Positions 34,712-43,389 of a DNA stretch of 64,000 nucleotides are shown piece after piece. The position numbers were made by a program, and so were the translations under genes. Below the pieces are notes generated by a model. The model worked only from the letters and a program-made list of their open reading frames with translations. It made no database searches and was not told where the DNA came from. The DNA is from Erythrobacter sp. (GTDB lineage: Bacteria > Pseudomonadota > Alphaproteobacteria > Sphingomonadales > Sphingomonadaceae), in assembly GCA_030148605.1 (NCBI GenBank), contig JASBTD010000035.1, positions 23,902 through 87,901 on the forward strand, in the 5' to 3' direction. Position 1 is the stretch's first letter, and the number at the start of each line of letters is the position of its first letter.

Positions 34712-35308
34712 TTATTGCTCGCCCGCCAATTGCTGAATCAGCCTTGCAACCGCCGCTTCGGTTTCTGCCAGCGAGACGCCGGTATCGATCACATGGTCAG
34801 CGCGGGCGCGCTTTTCGGCATCGGGGGTCTGAAGCGACAGAATGTGCGCGAATTTCTCTGGCGTCATGCCATCACGCGCTAGAACCCTTGCCCGCTGAAC
34901 CTCGGCCGGGGCTGACACGACAATCACTGTGTCGACGCTTTCGTGCCCCCCCTTCTCGAACAGCAGGGGGATATCGAACACAACCATTGGCGCGCCGCCA
35001 TGCTCGATCATGAATTCGGCCCGCTTGGCAGCGACCGCGGGATGGACAATCGCTTCGAGCCGCGCGAGCGCTTCCTTGTCGCCAAACACCTGCGCGCCCA
35101 GCGCCTCGCGCTTTACCCCTTCCGGTCCGGTCGAACCGGGAAAGGCTGCTTCGATGGGTTTGATCAATTCTCCGCCAGCGCGTTGCATCCGGCGCACTTC
35201 TGCGTCAGCATCGAACACCGGCACTCCGTGACGCTCGAACATTTCGGCCACGGTAGACTTGCCCATACCGATGGAACCGGTGAGGCCGATTATGCGTGGG
35301 TGGGTCAT
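34712..35308 (-). CDS. coaE: Dephospho-CoA kinase
   Basis: A 198-residue P-loop kinase that phosphorylates dephospho-CoA in the final step of CoA synthesis. The P-loop is [17 protein letters not shown], and [19 protein letters not shown] and [16 protein letters not shown] follow as in the family. Its start overlaps the aroE stop by four bases, and it lies upstream of dnaQ. Confidence 0.96.
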   Translation of the reverse strand: MTHPRIIGLTGSIGMGKSTVAEMFERHGVPVFDADAEVRRMQRAGGELIKPIEAAFPGSTGPEGVKREALGAQVFGDKEALARLEAIVHPAVAAKRAEFMIEHGGAPMVVFDIPLLFEKGGHESVDTVIVVSAPAEVQRARVLARDGMTPEKFAHILSLQTPDAEKRARADHVIDTGVSLAETEAAVARLIQQLAGEQ

Positions 35309-36183
35309 CTGGTCAGCAGCTCCCGCAATTCGGCATCGTGTTCGCGCGGAGCTGGCTCGCCAAAGAAGTGCTCGAACGCAATTGCAGCCTGCCCGATCAA
35401 CATGTTGAGCCCATCAAGCGCGCGGTGCCCGGCAGCGCGTGCATGTTTCAGGAATGCAGTCTCAAGCGGATCGGTGACGATATCATAGGCAATCGCGCCA
35501 GGTGGGGCGTGGCTCCAGTCAAACGCCAGTTCTGGTTGCCCGCGCATACCCAAGGGTGAAGCGTTGATCACAAGATCCAGGCATCCTTCGCGGTCATCGA
35601 ACGCGAATTCGGTGGGATCAGCGAAATGAGCCAGATCTACTGCATGGTGCTCGCCTTCAGGTGCCAGCTCATCCAGCAATGCGCGCGCTTTCACAGGATC
35701 GCGCCCGGCCAGCACGATAGTGAAGCCCTCACTTGCAAGCGCCGACACGATCGCGCGCGCCGCCCCGCCGGTGCCCAGCACCCGCGCCATGCGGAAGTAA
35801 TGCTGCTTTTCGAGTTCATCGTGCAAGGGCTCAAGAAACCCGGCGGCATCGGTATTGAAGCCGGTCAGGCCTTTGTCCCCACTCACCAGTGTGTTCACCG
35901 CACCAATCCGTTCGGCCAGCGGATCCAGCCTGTCGATCAGCGGAATGATGGCCTGCTTGTGCGGCATAGTGATGTTGCAACCACGCCATTGGGAATCGCC
36001 CTGGCGGCTGGCGATATAGGCAAGCAATCCGTCAGCCAAGACATGTTCCGCCCGATAGATTGAATCGCGCCCGAGCTTCTTAAGCCAGAAATTATGAATC
36101 GCGGGGCTTTTCGACTGCGCGATCGGATCGCCGATCACTTCGGCGTATGCCTGCCCTGAGCCAGTCGAAGGGGGAGTGCTCAT
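35305..36183 (-). CDS. aroE: Shikimate dehydrogenase
   Basis: A 292-residue NADP-dependent enzyme reducing 3-dehydroshikimate to shikimate in aromatic amino acid synthesis. The substrate site is visible in [16 protein letters not shown] and [12 protein letters not shown], and the nucleotide-binding motif in [16 protein letters not shown]. The C-terminus has [18 protein letters not shown]. Its ATG overlaps the maf stop by four bases, and its end overlaps coaE. Confidence 0.95.
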   Translation of the reverse strand: MSTPPSTGSGQAYAEVIGDPIAQSKSPAIHNFWLKKLGRDSIYRAEHVLADGLLAYIASRQGDSQWRGCNITMPHKQAIIPLIDRLDPLAERIGAVNTLVSGDKGLTGFNTDAAGFLEPLHDELEKQHYFRMARVLGTGGAARAIVSALASEGFTIVLAGRDPVKARALLDELAPEGEHHAVDLAHFADPTEFAFDDREGCLDLVINASPLGMRGQPELAFDWSHAPPGAIAYDIVTDPLETAFLKHARAAGHRALDGLNMLIGQAAIAFEHFFGEPAPREHDAELRELLTR

Positions 36184-36764
36184 GAAGGTAACTCCCCCAG
36201 CTCGCGCAGCGCGCCCAACACGCCCAGCAGTGGCATGCCCAGAACGGTGAACTGGTCGCCTTCTATTCGTTCAAACAATTGCACGCCCATGGCTTCTATC
36301 CGGAACACGCCGACGCAATGGGAGACTGCCGGCCACTCGGTATCGAGATATAGCCGGATGTATTCCTCCGAAAGCTCGCGCATATGCAATTGTGCAAGCG
36401 AGCAAGTGCTCCATTCGCAAACATCGCCGCGCACTATCGCCGCACCGCTGTGAAGTTCCATCACCTTGCCGGAAAAGAAGCGCAGATGCTCTGCCGCTTG
36501 CTCGCGATCCTGCGGCTTGTCGAACCGGCGGCCCTGGCACACCACCAGGCTGTCACTGCCCAGCACCAGCCGGCCGGGATGTTGCGCAGCGACAGCTTGC
36601 GCCTTGGCAACGCTTAGTGCCTCAGCCACTTCGCCCGGGGCGCAACCCGGCAAGCCCGCTTCAAGCACGCGCTCGTCAATCGCAGCCGGGATCGCTTCAT
36701 ATCCAACGCCCGCTGCATCGAGCATTGCGCGGCGTGAAGCGCTTTTCGAAGCAAGCAAGATCAT
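36180..36764 (-). CDS. maf: Maf-family nucleotide pyrophosphatase
   Basis: A 194-residue Maf/YhdE-type protein that hydrolyses non-canonical or surplus nucleoside triphosphates. The N-terminal [17 protein letters not shown] motif, [17 protein letters not shown] and the [22 protein letters not shown] region (split here) fit. Its start overlaps the ppsR end by four bases and its end overlaps aroE. Confidence 0.92.
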   Translation of the reverse strand: MILLASKSASRRAMLDAAGVGYEAIPAAIDERVLEAGLPGCAPGEVAEALSVAKAQAVAAQHPGRLVLGSDSLVVCQGRRFDKPQDREQAAEHLRFFSGKVMELHSGAAIVRGDVCEWSTCSLAQLHMRELSEEYIRLYLDTEWPAVSHCVGVFRIEAMGVQLFERIEGDQFTVLGMPLLGVLGALRELGELPS

Positions 36765-37609
36765 ATCGCGCCGTCACCTGTGTCATCGGCAGATTTGGCG
36801 CTATCCTTGCGCTCTTGCAGAAAGCGGATCACCGCCGCAGCGGTTTCTTCAATCGAGCGGCGCGTCACATCGATCACCGGCCAGCCATTATCAGCAAACA
36901 TGCGCCGGGCAAACTGCACTTCCTCGCGCACTTTCTCTTCATCAACGTATGAGGTATCCGTGCCTTCATTGAGCGACAGCAGCCGGTTGCGGCGCACCTG
37001 CACCAGCCGTTCGGGCGCTGTGGTCAATCCCACCACCAGCGGATGGCGCAGCCCGAACAGCGCCTTGGGCGGCGGCGATTCCATCACCAGGGGGATATTC
37101 GCAACCTTATACCCGCGATTGGCGAGATAGATGCTGGTCGGAGTTTTTGAACTGCGCGATACGCCCGCCAGCACAATGTCCGCTTCTTCCCAATCTTCCC
37201 AGCCAACACCGTCATCATGCGCGATCGTGTAATGGATTGCGTCGACGCGTCCGAAATAGGCTTCATCCATCAAGTGCTGGCGTCCGGGCTTGCCATGCGC
37301 CTCTTCTCCCAGCTGCACTTCGAGCGCTGCCGTGACCGCATCCAGCACCGGCACAGCGGGCAAGCCGATCTGGCGGCAATGTTCTTCCAGCCGGGCGCGC
37401 GTTTCGGGATTGACCAGCGTGAACATCACCAGCCCGGGGCTGGCCGCGAGTGAAGGCACGATCCGGTCCAGATGCTGGCGCGAACGCACCATCGGCCAGA
37501 AATGGCGCACGACTTCGGGATTGTCGAACTGCGCAAGCGCAGCCTTGGCGATCATTTCCAGCGTTTCGCCGGTCGAATCCGAGACAAGATGAAGGTGCAT
37601 GCGTTGCAT
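36761..37609 (-). CDS. ppsR: Pyruvate, water dikinase regulatory protein (PPSR/RP001)
   Basis: A 282-residue DUF299 kinase/pyrophosphorylase that regulates PEP synthase or PPDK. It begins [21 protein letters not shown], and the P-loop-like [23 protein letters not shown] segment (about residue 150) is the signature. It is the gene known as RP001 in Rickettsia, which borders the origin opposite hemE in alphaproteobacteria. It reads away from the origin at the 5' end of the maf-aroE-coaE-dnaQ series. The start could be three codons later. Confidence 0.93.
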   Translation of the reverse strand: MQRMHLHLVSDSTGETLEMIAKAALAQFDNPEVVRHFWPMVRSRQHLDRIVPSLAASPGLVMFTLVNPETRARLEEHCRQIGLPAVPVLDAVTAALEVQLGEEAHGKPGRQHLMDEAYFGRVDAIHYTIAHDDGVGWEDWEEADIVLAGVSRSSKTPTSIYLANRGYKVANIPLVMESPPPKALFGLRHPLVVGLTTAPERLVQVRRNRLLSLNEGTDTSYVDEEKVREEVQFARRMFADNGWPVIDVTRRSIEETAAAVIRFLQERKDSAKSADDTGDGAI

Positions 37610-37928
37610 TTAAGGTATGTCTGCCCCTGTGGAAGAGACACGGCATAAACCACGGTAGAAACCTGCCGACAAGTTCGGGGACGAAATCACTCCCCACTAT
37701 CCGGGGTTTAGCCAAGATGGCTGTGAACAGTTTTGCCAGATTCCCACAGGCTGGGGAAAAGGCAGAAAAGTTTGACTCGACTCACAGCTTCTGGCGAGTC
37801 GCTGTCAATCACCGGCTTTGCAATGCGGGCAAAAAACAGGCAGGAATGGCTTGTACCCGAAATCCACAGGGCCAACAGACTCCAACAATCCTTTATAAAT
37901 ATACTATTTATTGATTGGACTTAGCCGA
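37610..37928. other. Probable chromosomal replication origin (oriC)
   Basis: A 319-base gene-free stretch between divergent ppsR and hemE, the place where Caulobacter and Rickettsia origins lie. It holds DnaA-box-like sites, TGTGGAAGA (37628-37636) and AAATCCACA (37860-37868), each with two mismatches to the consensus, plus a weaker ATTCCCACA (37740-37748). At the hemE end there is an AT-rich block, CTTTATAAATATACTATTTA, near 37891-37910, that could be the unwinding region. Five GANTC sites lie inside. No full CtrA site is visible. The assignment rests mainly on context. Confidence 0.78.
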
Positions 37929-38948
37929 ATGCCTGGTTTGCTTCTTGATACGTTACGCGGTCAGAAATCTGATCAAGCGCCCATGTGGCTGATGCGCCAG
38001 GCTGGGCGATACCTGCCCGAATATCGCCAACTCAGAGCAGAGAAAGGCGGCTTTCTCGAACTTGTCTATGACAGCGAAGCGGCAGCTGAAATCACGATCC
38101 AGCCATTGCGCCGGTTCGGTTTTGACGGGGCGATCCTGTTTTCCGATATCCTGATTGTGCCGCATGCCATGGGGCAAGGGCTGGAGTTTCTGGCTGGCGA
38201 AGGGCCCAAACTATCCCCGCCGCTGCTGGAAGCGAGCCTGTCAGATTTTGCTCCCAAGCCTGAGCGGTTTGAAGCGGTCTATGAAACTGTGCGCCTGTGC
38301 CGCGCGCAGCTTGACGACAATGTCACCATGTTGGGCTTTGCCGGCAGCCCGTGGACCGTTGCGACCTATATGGTGGCAGGCGAAGGCAGCCGTGACCAGC
38401 ATGTTACGCGCGAGCTCGCCTATACCGATCCGGCCCGGTTCCAGCGGATCATCGATGCGATTGTAAAGAATTCGATCACTTATTTGCGCGGCCAGATCGA
38501 TGCAGGCGCGGAAGCGGTGCAGCTGTTCGATAGCTGGGCAGGCAGCCTTGCACCTGATCAGTTCGAACGCTGGGTGATCGAACCCAATGCCGCGATCACA
38601 GCCGCAATCAAGCAATCGCATCCTGATACGCCGGTGATCGGATTTCCCAAGGGTGCAGGCGCGAAACTGGTCGATTATGCGGAGCGCACAGGGGTTGACG
38701 CCTTAGGGCTGGATGAAACGATCGATCCGGTCTGGGCCAATCGCGTGCTGCCGCAAGGTATGCCGGTGCAAGGCAATCTTGACCCGCTGATGCTGATGGC
38801 AGGGGGCGAGCCGTTGACCGATCGGGTCGCATTTATCCTCGCTGCCTTTGCTGACCGGCCGCACGTGTTCAATCTGGGGCACGGGATCGGGCAATTCACG
38901 CCGATAGAACATGTCGAACAACTTGTAGAGGCGGTGCGCGGCAAATGA
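37929..38948 (+). CDS. hemE: Uroporphyrinogen decarboxylase
   Basis: A 339-residue enzyme that decarboxylates uroporphyrinogen III to coproporphyrinogen III in heme and chlorophyll synthesis. Family blocks are APMWLMRQAGRYLPEYRQLR, FGFDGAILFSDILIVPHAMG, FAGSPWTVATYMV, VQLFDSWAGSLAP and NLGHGIGQFTPIEHV. The chosen start is ATG; an earlier frame start would be TTG. It faces the oriC region, as hemE does in many alphaproteobacteria. HemJ follows about 70 bases later. Confidence 0.97.
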   Translation: MPGLLLDTLRGQKSDQAPMWLMRQAGRYLPEYRQLRAEKGGFLELVYDSEAAAEITIQPLRRFGFDGAILFSDILIVPHAMGQGLEFLAGEGPKLSPPLLEASLSDFAPKPERFEAVYETVRLCRAQLDDNVTMLGFAGSPWTVATYMVAGEGSRDQHVTRELAYTDPARFQRIIDAIVKNSITYLRGQIDAGAEAVQLFDSWAGSLAPDQFERWVIEPNAAITAAIKQSHPDTPVIGFPKGAGAKLVDYAERTGVDALGLDETIDPVWANRVLPQGMPVQGNLDPLMLMAGGEPLTDRVAFILAAFADRPHVFNLGHGIGQFTPIEHVEQLVEAVRGK

Positions 38949-39018
38949 ATGCTGATGCAAGGGGTGACGCATTCGCCATGCGTGCCTACATAGTTCCCCG
39001 ATGCAGGATGCCATTGCC

Positions 39019-39459
39019 ATGACCTACCTCTGGCTCAAGGCCGGGCACATCATTTTCGTGGTGTTCTGGATGGCGGGGCTGTTCATGCTTCCGCGCCAGC
39101 TGATCTATGTCCATCCCGCTGCGCCGGGATCAGAGGAAGAGGCGCTGTGGGCCAAACGGATGGGCCTGCTGCGCAAGATCATCCTCACACCAAGCCTGAT
39201 CGTTGTCTGGGTGCTGGGCTTGCTGATGGGAATCGAGCTGGGCCTGTTTGCAGGCGCGCCGGGGCTGGGCTGGCTCCATGCCAAATTGCTGCTGGTTCTG
39301 GTGCTGACCGGGTTTCATGGTTTCACGGTTTCGCAGTCAAAGAAATTCGCAGGCGGCGAGCGACCGCTGAGCGAGAAACAGCTGCGCATGCTCGGCGAAG
39401 TACCTGGCCTGTTGCTGGTGGTGATTGTGATCCTGGTAGTGGTGGTGCGCTACGCATAG
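39019..39459 (+). CDS. hemJ: Protoporphyrinogen oxidase HemJ (CopD-like)
   Basis: A protein of about 146 residues with four predicted membrane helices, oxidising protoporphyrinogen IX to protoporphyrin IX in many proteobacteria. It begins MTYLWLKAGHIIFVVFWMAGLFMLPRQL, in two blocks, matching HemJ, with the conserved histidine and the M-L-P-R motif. The central helix contains GWLHAKLLLVLVL. The frame also allows a start six codons earlier. It follows hemE, which supports the heme role. Confidence 0.85.
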   Translation: MTYLWLKAGHIIFVVFWMAGLFMLPRQLIYVHPAAPGSEEEALWAKRMGLLRKIILTPSLIVVWVLGLLMGIELGLFAGAPGLGWLHAKLLLVLVLTGFHGFTVSQSKKFAGGERPLSEKQLRMLGEVPGLLLVVIVILVVVVRYA

Positions 39460-39484
39460 CGCGCTCGTCGCAGCAACAAGCTGA

Positions 39485-39511
39485 TTGACGCAGCATCAGC
39501 GGAAATATATT
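39485..39511 (+). promoter_or_regulatory. Probable promoter of rho
   Basis: TTGACG (39485-39490) is followed by TATATT at 39506-39511 (15-base spacing) or TATTCA at 39508-39513 (17-base spacing). Either gives a plausible sigma-70-type promoter about 140 bases upstream of rho. The long leader could carry Rho autoregulation, as known in E. coli, but I see no specific element. Confidence 0.5.
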
Positions 39512-39648
39512 CAGAGCCAATCAAACCGGCACATCGGCCCCGCATTCAGGCGCGGCCAAGGTCTGCTTTCTCCAAGCCCATCGCCTCTGCGTCCATAGCA
39601 AGGCAACTGACCAGTCGGCCCTTCTCGAAGAAACGGAATAGAATACCC

Positions 39649-40914
39649 ATGCATCTTAAAGACTTGAAACAGAAGACACCGGCCGAACTCGTCGCCATGG
39701 CGGAAGAGCTGGGGGTTGAAGGTGCGTCGACCATGCGCCGCCAGGATCTGTTGTTCAGCATCCTGCGCGAGCTTGCCGAAGACGAAGAATATGAAGAGAA
39801 AATCATGGGCATCGGCACTATCGAAGTGCTGCAGGATGGCTTTGGCTTCCTGCGTTCGCCCGAAGCAAATTACCTCGCCGGGCCGGACGATATCTATGTT
39901 TCGCCTAACCAGATCCGCAAATGGGGCCTGCGTACCGGTGATACAGTGGAAGGCGAAATCCGCGCGCCCAAGGAAGGTGAGCGCTATTTCGCGCTGACGA
40001 GCCTTACCCAGGTCAATTACGACAATCCCGAGGCTGTGCGTCACCGGACCAATTTCGATAACCTCACCCCGCTTTACCCGGACCAGAAGCTCAATCTCGA
40101 CACCGTCGATCCGACGGTGAAAGACAAGAGCGCGCGGGTGATTGATATCATCTCGCCGCAGGGCAAGGGCCAGCGTGCGCTGATCGTCGCGCCGCCACGC
40201 ACCGGTAAAACGGTGCTGCTGCAGAACATCGCCAAGGCGATCACGGATAACCATCCGGAAGTGTTCCTGCTGGTGCTGCTGGTTGACGAGCGGCCCGAAG
40301 AAGTCACTGACATGCAGCGCAACGTAAAGGGTGAGGTTATTTCCTCGACCTTTGACGAGCCGGCCAATCGCCACGTGCAAGTCGCGGAAATGGTGATCGA
40401 GAAAGCCAAGCGTCTGGTTGAGCACAAGAAGGACGTGGTGATTTTGCTCGATTCAATCACCCGCCTGGGCCGGGCTTACAACACCGTAGTGCCAAGCTCG
40501 GGCAAGGTGCTGACCGGCGGTGTCGATGCCAATGCGCTGCAGCGCCCCAAACGCTTTTTCGGTGCGGCGCGTAATATCGAGGAGGGTGGTTCGCTCTCGA
40601 TCATCGCTACCGCGCTGATCGATACCGGTAGCCGCATGGACGAAGTGATCTTCGAAGAATTCAAGGGCACCGGCAACAGCGAAATCGTGCTCGACCGCAA
40701 GGTTGCAGACAAGCGCATCTTCCCGGCACTCGATGTCGGCAAGTCCGGCACCCGCAAGGAAGAGCTGCTGGTCGATAAGGACAAGCTGTCGAAGATGTGG
40801 GTGCTGCGCCGCATCCTGATGCAGATGGGCACTGTCGATGCGATGGAATTCCTGCTCGACAAGATGAAGGATTCGAAGACCAACGAAGACTTCTTCGAAA
40901 CCATGAACCAGTAA
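39649..40914 (+). CDS. rho: Transcription termination factor Rho
   Basis: A 421-residue hexameric RNA-dependent ATPase that ends transcription. An N-terminal Rho-N helical part ([23 protein letters not shown], in pieces) precedes the cold-shock RNA-binding domain ([13 protein letters not shown]). The ATPase core has [14 protein letters not shown] (Walker A), [31 protein letters not shown] (Walker B) and the Q-loop region [28 protein letters not shown]. Length is normal. Confidence 0.98.
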   Translation: MHLKDLKQKTPAELVAMAEELGVEGASTMRRQDLLFSILRELAEDEEYEEKIMGIGTIEVLQDGFGFLRSPEANYLAGPDDIYVSPNQIRKWGLRTGDTVEGEIRAPKEGERYFALTSLTQVNYDNPEAVRHRTNFDNLTPLYPDQKLNLDTVDPTVKDKSARVIDIISPQGKGQRALIVAPPRTGKTVLLQNIAKAITDNHPEVFLLVLLVDERPEEVTDMQRNVKGEVISSTFDEPANRHVQVAEMVIEKAKRLVEHKKDVVILLDSITRLGRAYNTVVPSSGKVLTGGVDANALQRPKRFFGAARNIEEGGSLSIIATALIDTGSRMDEVIFEEFKGTGNSEIVLDRKVADKRIFPALDVGKSGTRKEELLVDKDKLSKMWVLRRILMQMGTVDAMEFLLDKMKDSKTNEDFFETMNQ

Positions 40915-40999
40915 GTCCGCTGGTAGGGGTTGTCCCTGGGTCTCTGAAAAATCGGTTTCCATTCTGCTGCGCTATCACTGGTAGTGAAAGTGGGGCGGA

Positions 41000-41404
41000 A
41001 TGGAGCAGATAATCTACACCAGCGTCGCCGCCGATGATCTTGATGCAGGCGATATCTTCAAGATCGTCGAAACCGCGGCACGCAACAATGTTGGCCGTGA
41101 TGTCACCGGGCTGCTGATCTTTGTGCGCGGGCGTTTTTTCCAGCTGGTCGAAGGGCCTACGGTTGAGCTTGATCGATTGCTAGGTGATGTCAGCGAGGAT
41201 TGCCGACACCATTCGATCGATATCCTGAAGCGATGCCCGATCGAGGTTCGTCGGTTTTCGCGATGGAGGATGCGCCGTGTTCTTGCAGGCGAAGGTCACG
41301 GTGCCTGGGATGAATTCAATCGCTTGCTGGCGACGAATTCCGATCCGGAATCGATCCTTGACGGGTTCGATCAATTGCTTCGCGAGCGCAAGTTCGCTGC
41401 ATGA
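41000..41404 (+). CDS. BLUF-domain blue-light sensor, first copy
   Basis: A 134-residue stand-alone BLUF protein that should bind FAD and sense blue light. The flavin-binding tyrosine lies in IIYTSVA, the asparagine in RNNVGRDVTGLL, the glutamine in FFQLVEGP, and FSRWRMRR provides the family W-x-M. There is no output domain, so a partner protein is required. GGGGCGGA precedes the ATG. It follows rho by 85 bases and precedes a second BLUF gene by about 80 bases. Confidence 0.88.
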   Translation: MEQIIYTSVAADDLDAGDIFKIVETAARNNVGRDVTGLLIFVRGRFFQLVEGPTVELDRLLGDVSEDCRHHSIDILKRCPIEVRRFSRWRMRRVLAGEGHGAWDEFNRLLATNSDPESILDGFDQLLRERKFAA

Positions 41405-41481
41405 TTGCAATGGGATAGGATAGATGCTGCTGTTAGGACTCCAGCGGTAAATCTGGCTTTGCGCCGCGCGGGTGTTGCGCT

Positions 41482-41886
41482 ATGCGCGAAAGCATGTTGC
41501 GCCAGTATATGTACATCAGCACTGCGGTAGGTATCGGCCAGAGCGAGATCGATGCGATCCTTTCTGCGTGTCAACGTAACAATCAAGAGCGCAATGTAAC
41601 CGGGCTGCTGCTGTATAACGGTCGCAATTTCCTGCAACTGCTCGAAGGCGAGGTGGAGGACCTTTCCTGGGTGATGCGCAAGATAGAAGCTGATCCGCGC
41701 CACAGCGGCGTTTCGATCATTGAAGATATCACAGTCAGTGAACGTGCCTGCCCTGATTGGCTGATGCGTCACATCCGTATCGCTGACGAGGTTGGCGAAC
41801 GTCGGGCCAAACTGGACTCCGAATTGCCTGTGAATCTGGACTCGAGCCTTCGCCGCGTGATCCTGAACTTCGCGTCGTTGAACTAG
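41482..41886 (+). CDS. BLUF-domain blue-light sensor, second copy
   Basis: A 134-residue BLUF protein. Key residues are again visible: tyrosine in YMYISTA, asparagine in CQRNNQERNVTGLLLY, glutamine in FLQLLEGE, and the later W-x-M in PDWLMRHI. The C-terminal helix differs from copy one. The start may be four codons later (MLRQYMYI). Together the two make a tandem pair that may be cotranscribed. Sequence identity looks moderate, so they may form hetero-oligomers or sense different partners. Confidence 0.88.
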   Translation: MRESMLRQYMYISTAVGIGQSEIDAILSACQRNNQERNVTGLLLYNGRNFLQLLEGEVEDLSWVMRKIEADPRHSGVSIIEDITVSERACPDWLMRHIRIADEVGERRAKLDSELPVNLDSSLRRVILNFASLN

Positions 41887-41891
41887 AGCTA

Positions 41892-42293
41892 TCAGCCCTT
41901 CTGTCGCTCCAGTTGCGCGGCCATCATTTCCCACACCTTGTTCACCGCTTTCAATGGCCGCACCATCACCTTGAAATCCTTGATCAATCCATCGTCATCG
42001 AAAGTGATCATATCGATCCCGTTGACATGGATTCCGTCCATCTCGGTCGCGAATTCGAGCACGGCGGTGTCGCCATCAACCACTTCGCGCAGGTAGCGGA
42101 AGCTGTCATTACCCAGCGTCTTGCCGGCAGCCGAGAGATAGGCAACCACGATCGGGCGGCCTTCCTGCGGGGTGTGGACCACCGGTGAGTGAAACACCGC
42201 GTCTTCGCGCATGATGTTTGCGAGCGCGGCGGGGTCGCTGCCGCCTTCGATCACTTCGTGCCAGCGCTTGAGGCCCTTCGCCGCCGCGCTCAC
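41892..42293 (-). CDS. NTF2-like (SnoaL-type) protein
   Basis: A 133-residue protein of the nuclear transport factor 2 fold. Characteristic features are the N-terminal helix AKGLKRWHEVIEGGSDPAAL (split here), REDAVFHSPVVHTPQEGR, the LEFATEMDGIHVNGIDMITFDDDGLI strands and VMVRPLKAV at the end. The enzyme activity, if any, is unknown. It overlaps the dienelactone-hydrolase-like gene by four bases and is likely cotranscribed with it. Confidence 0.85.
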   Translation of the reverse strand: MSAAAKGLKRWHEVIEGGSDPAALANIMREDAVFHSPVVHTPQEGRPIVVAYLSAAGKTLGNDSFRYLREVVDGDTAVLEFATEMDGIHVNGIDMITFDDDGLIKDFKVMVRPLKAVNKVWEMMAAQLERQKG

Positions 42294-42988
42294 GCCAGAT
42301 GCTCCGCGAAGAAGGCCTTGGTCCGCCCGTCAGCAAGTTCGGCGCCCGCATCGTCGCGCCGGTTACCGCTTTCCGTGGCAAAGCCGTGATCGAGCCCTTC
42401 ATAGTCATGCAGCGTCACGCGCGGATGATCATCCAGCCCTTCGTGCATGGCGGCTTGCGCTTCCGGGCCAACGAAATGGTCAGCCGTGGGCACATGCAGC
42501 ATGAGCGGGTGAGCGATGCCGTGCTTCTCTCCCAGCATCTGGTCGATCATCACTCCGTAATAGCCAACCGATGCATCGATATCCGTGCGTGCAGCGGTCA
42601 TGTAAGCAAGCTTGCCGCCCAGGCAGTATCCGACACAGCCGACCTTTGGCACACCCGCTTCGCGGCGGATCCAGTGGATCGTGGCCTCGATGTCCTTCAC
42701 CCCGTCATCAGGGTTGTATTCACCGAAATAACCGAGCGCTTCCTGGAATTGCTCTTCCACGTCAGGGTCAAGCTCTATCCCCGGCTTCAGGCGAAAGAAA
42801 AGGTCAGGCGCGACTGCGAGGTAGCCTTCTTCGGCCCAGCTATCGCATTTGCGGCGGATACCCGGGTTCACCCCGAAGATTTCCTGGATCACGATGATCG
42901 CCGCTTTGGGCGTGCCTTGTGGCCGCGCGACATAGGCGTTGAAGCTGGCATCTCCATCAAGGGTGGGGATGGTTACTGTCTCGCTCAT
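42290..42988 (-). CDS. Dienelactone hydrolase-family protein
   Basis: A protein of about 232 residues with the alpha/beta-hydrolase fold. The nucleophile cysteine motif GYCLGGKLAYMTAA, the catalytic aspartate in ADHFVGPEAQ and the histidine in YEGLDHGFATES are in order. The start is set by AGGAG ten bases before MSETVTIPTL. In true dienelactone hydrolases the reaction opens a lactone in aromatic degradation; here no pathway genes are adjacent, so the substrate is unknown. Confidence 0.9.
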   Translation of the reverse strand: MSETVTIPTLDGDASFNAYVARPQGTPKAAIIVIQEIFGVNPGIRRKCDSWAEEGYLAVAPDLFFRLKPGIELDPDVEEQFQEALGYFGEYNPDDGVKDIEATIHWIRREAGVPKVGCVGYCLGGKLAYMTAARTDIDASVGYYGVMIDQMLGEKHGIAHPLMLHVPTADHFVGPEAQAAMHEGLDDHPRVTLHDYEGLDHGFATESGNRRDDAGAELADGRTKAFFAEHLA

Positions 42989-43103
42989 TGGGGGCTGCTC
43001 CTTTGATTCTGCTTGAAAGCGGCTTATCGCTTGCGAGGGGTGATTGCCAAACCCAAATATGTCAGGCCATGGTTGGCGCAAGCATGAAGACGGAGAAAGC
43101 GCG

Positions 43104-43367
43104 ATGAAGGTCAATATCGAGATCGATTGCACGCCTGAAGAGGCACGGGCCTTCATGGGGCTGCCTGATGTGTCCGAAGCCAACAAGGTCTATGTCGACA
43201 CCATGACCAAGGCGATGAAAGGTGTTTCGAGCCCGGAACAGCTGCAGGAATTTGCAACGCAACTCGCGCCGATGGGGCAGGCAGGGCTCAAGATGTTCCA
43301 GAACTTTATCGAATCCGGGCTGACGGGCGGATTCGGCAAATCTTCCTCGCGCAAGTCGGGCGATTGA
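43104..43367 (+). CDS. Small conserved protein (DUF6489-like)
   Basis: An 87-residue protein with the start MKVNIEIDCTPEEARAFMGL, then a long amphipathic helix (ANKVYVDTMTKAMKGVS) and a QLQEFATQLAPMGQAGLKMFQNF helix, ending in a Gly/Ser/Lys tail. GGAG lies about eight bases before the ATG. I recall similar short proteins beginning NIEIDCTPEEAR upstream of mnmE in sphingomonads. The function is not known. Confidence 0.8.
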   Translation: MKVNIEIDCTPEEARAFMGLPDVSEANKVYVDTMTKAMKGVSSPEQLQEFATQLAPMGQAGLKMFQNFIESGLTGGFGKSSSRKSGD

Positions 43368-43389
43368 GCGCGGCTACGACAATTCAGCC

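Noticed and set aside
37610..37928. CtrA-binding sites (TTAA-N7-TTAA) in the origin
   Set aside because: Only a single TTAA half-site near 37613 is visible; no full pair.
39511..40425. A long open frame opposite rho
   Set aside because: Antisense to a certain gene, no recognisable family and no promoter or ribosome site of its own.
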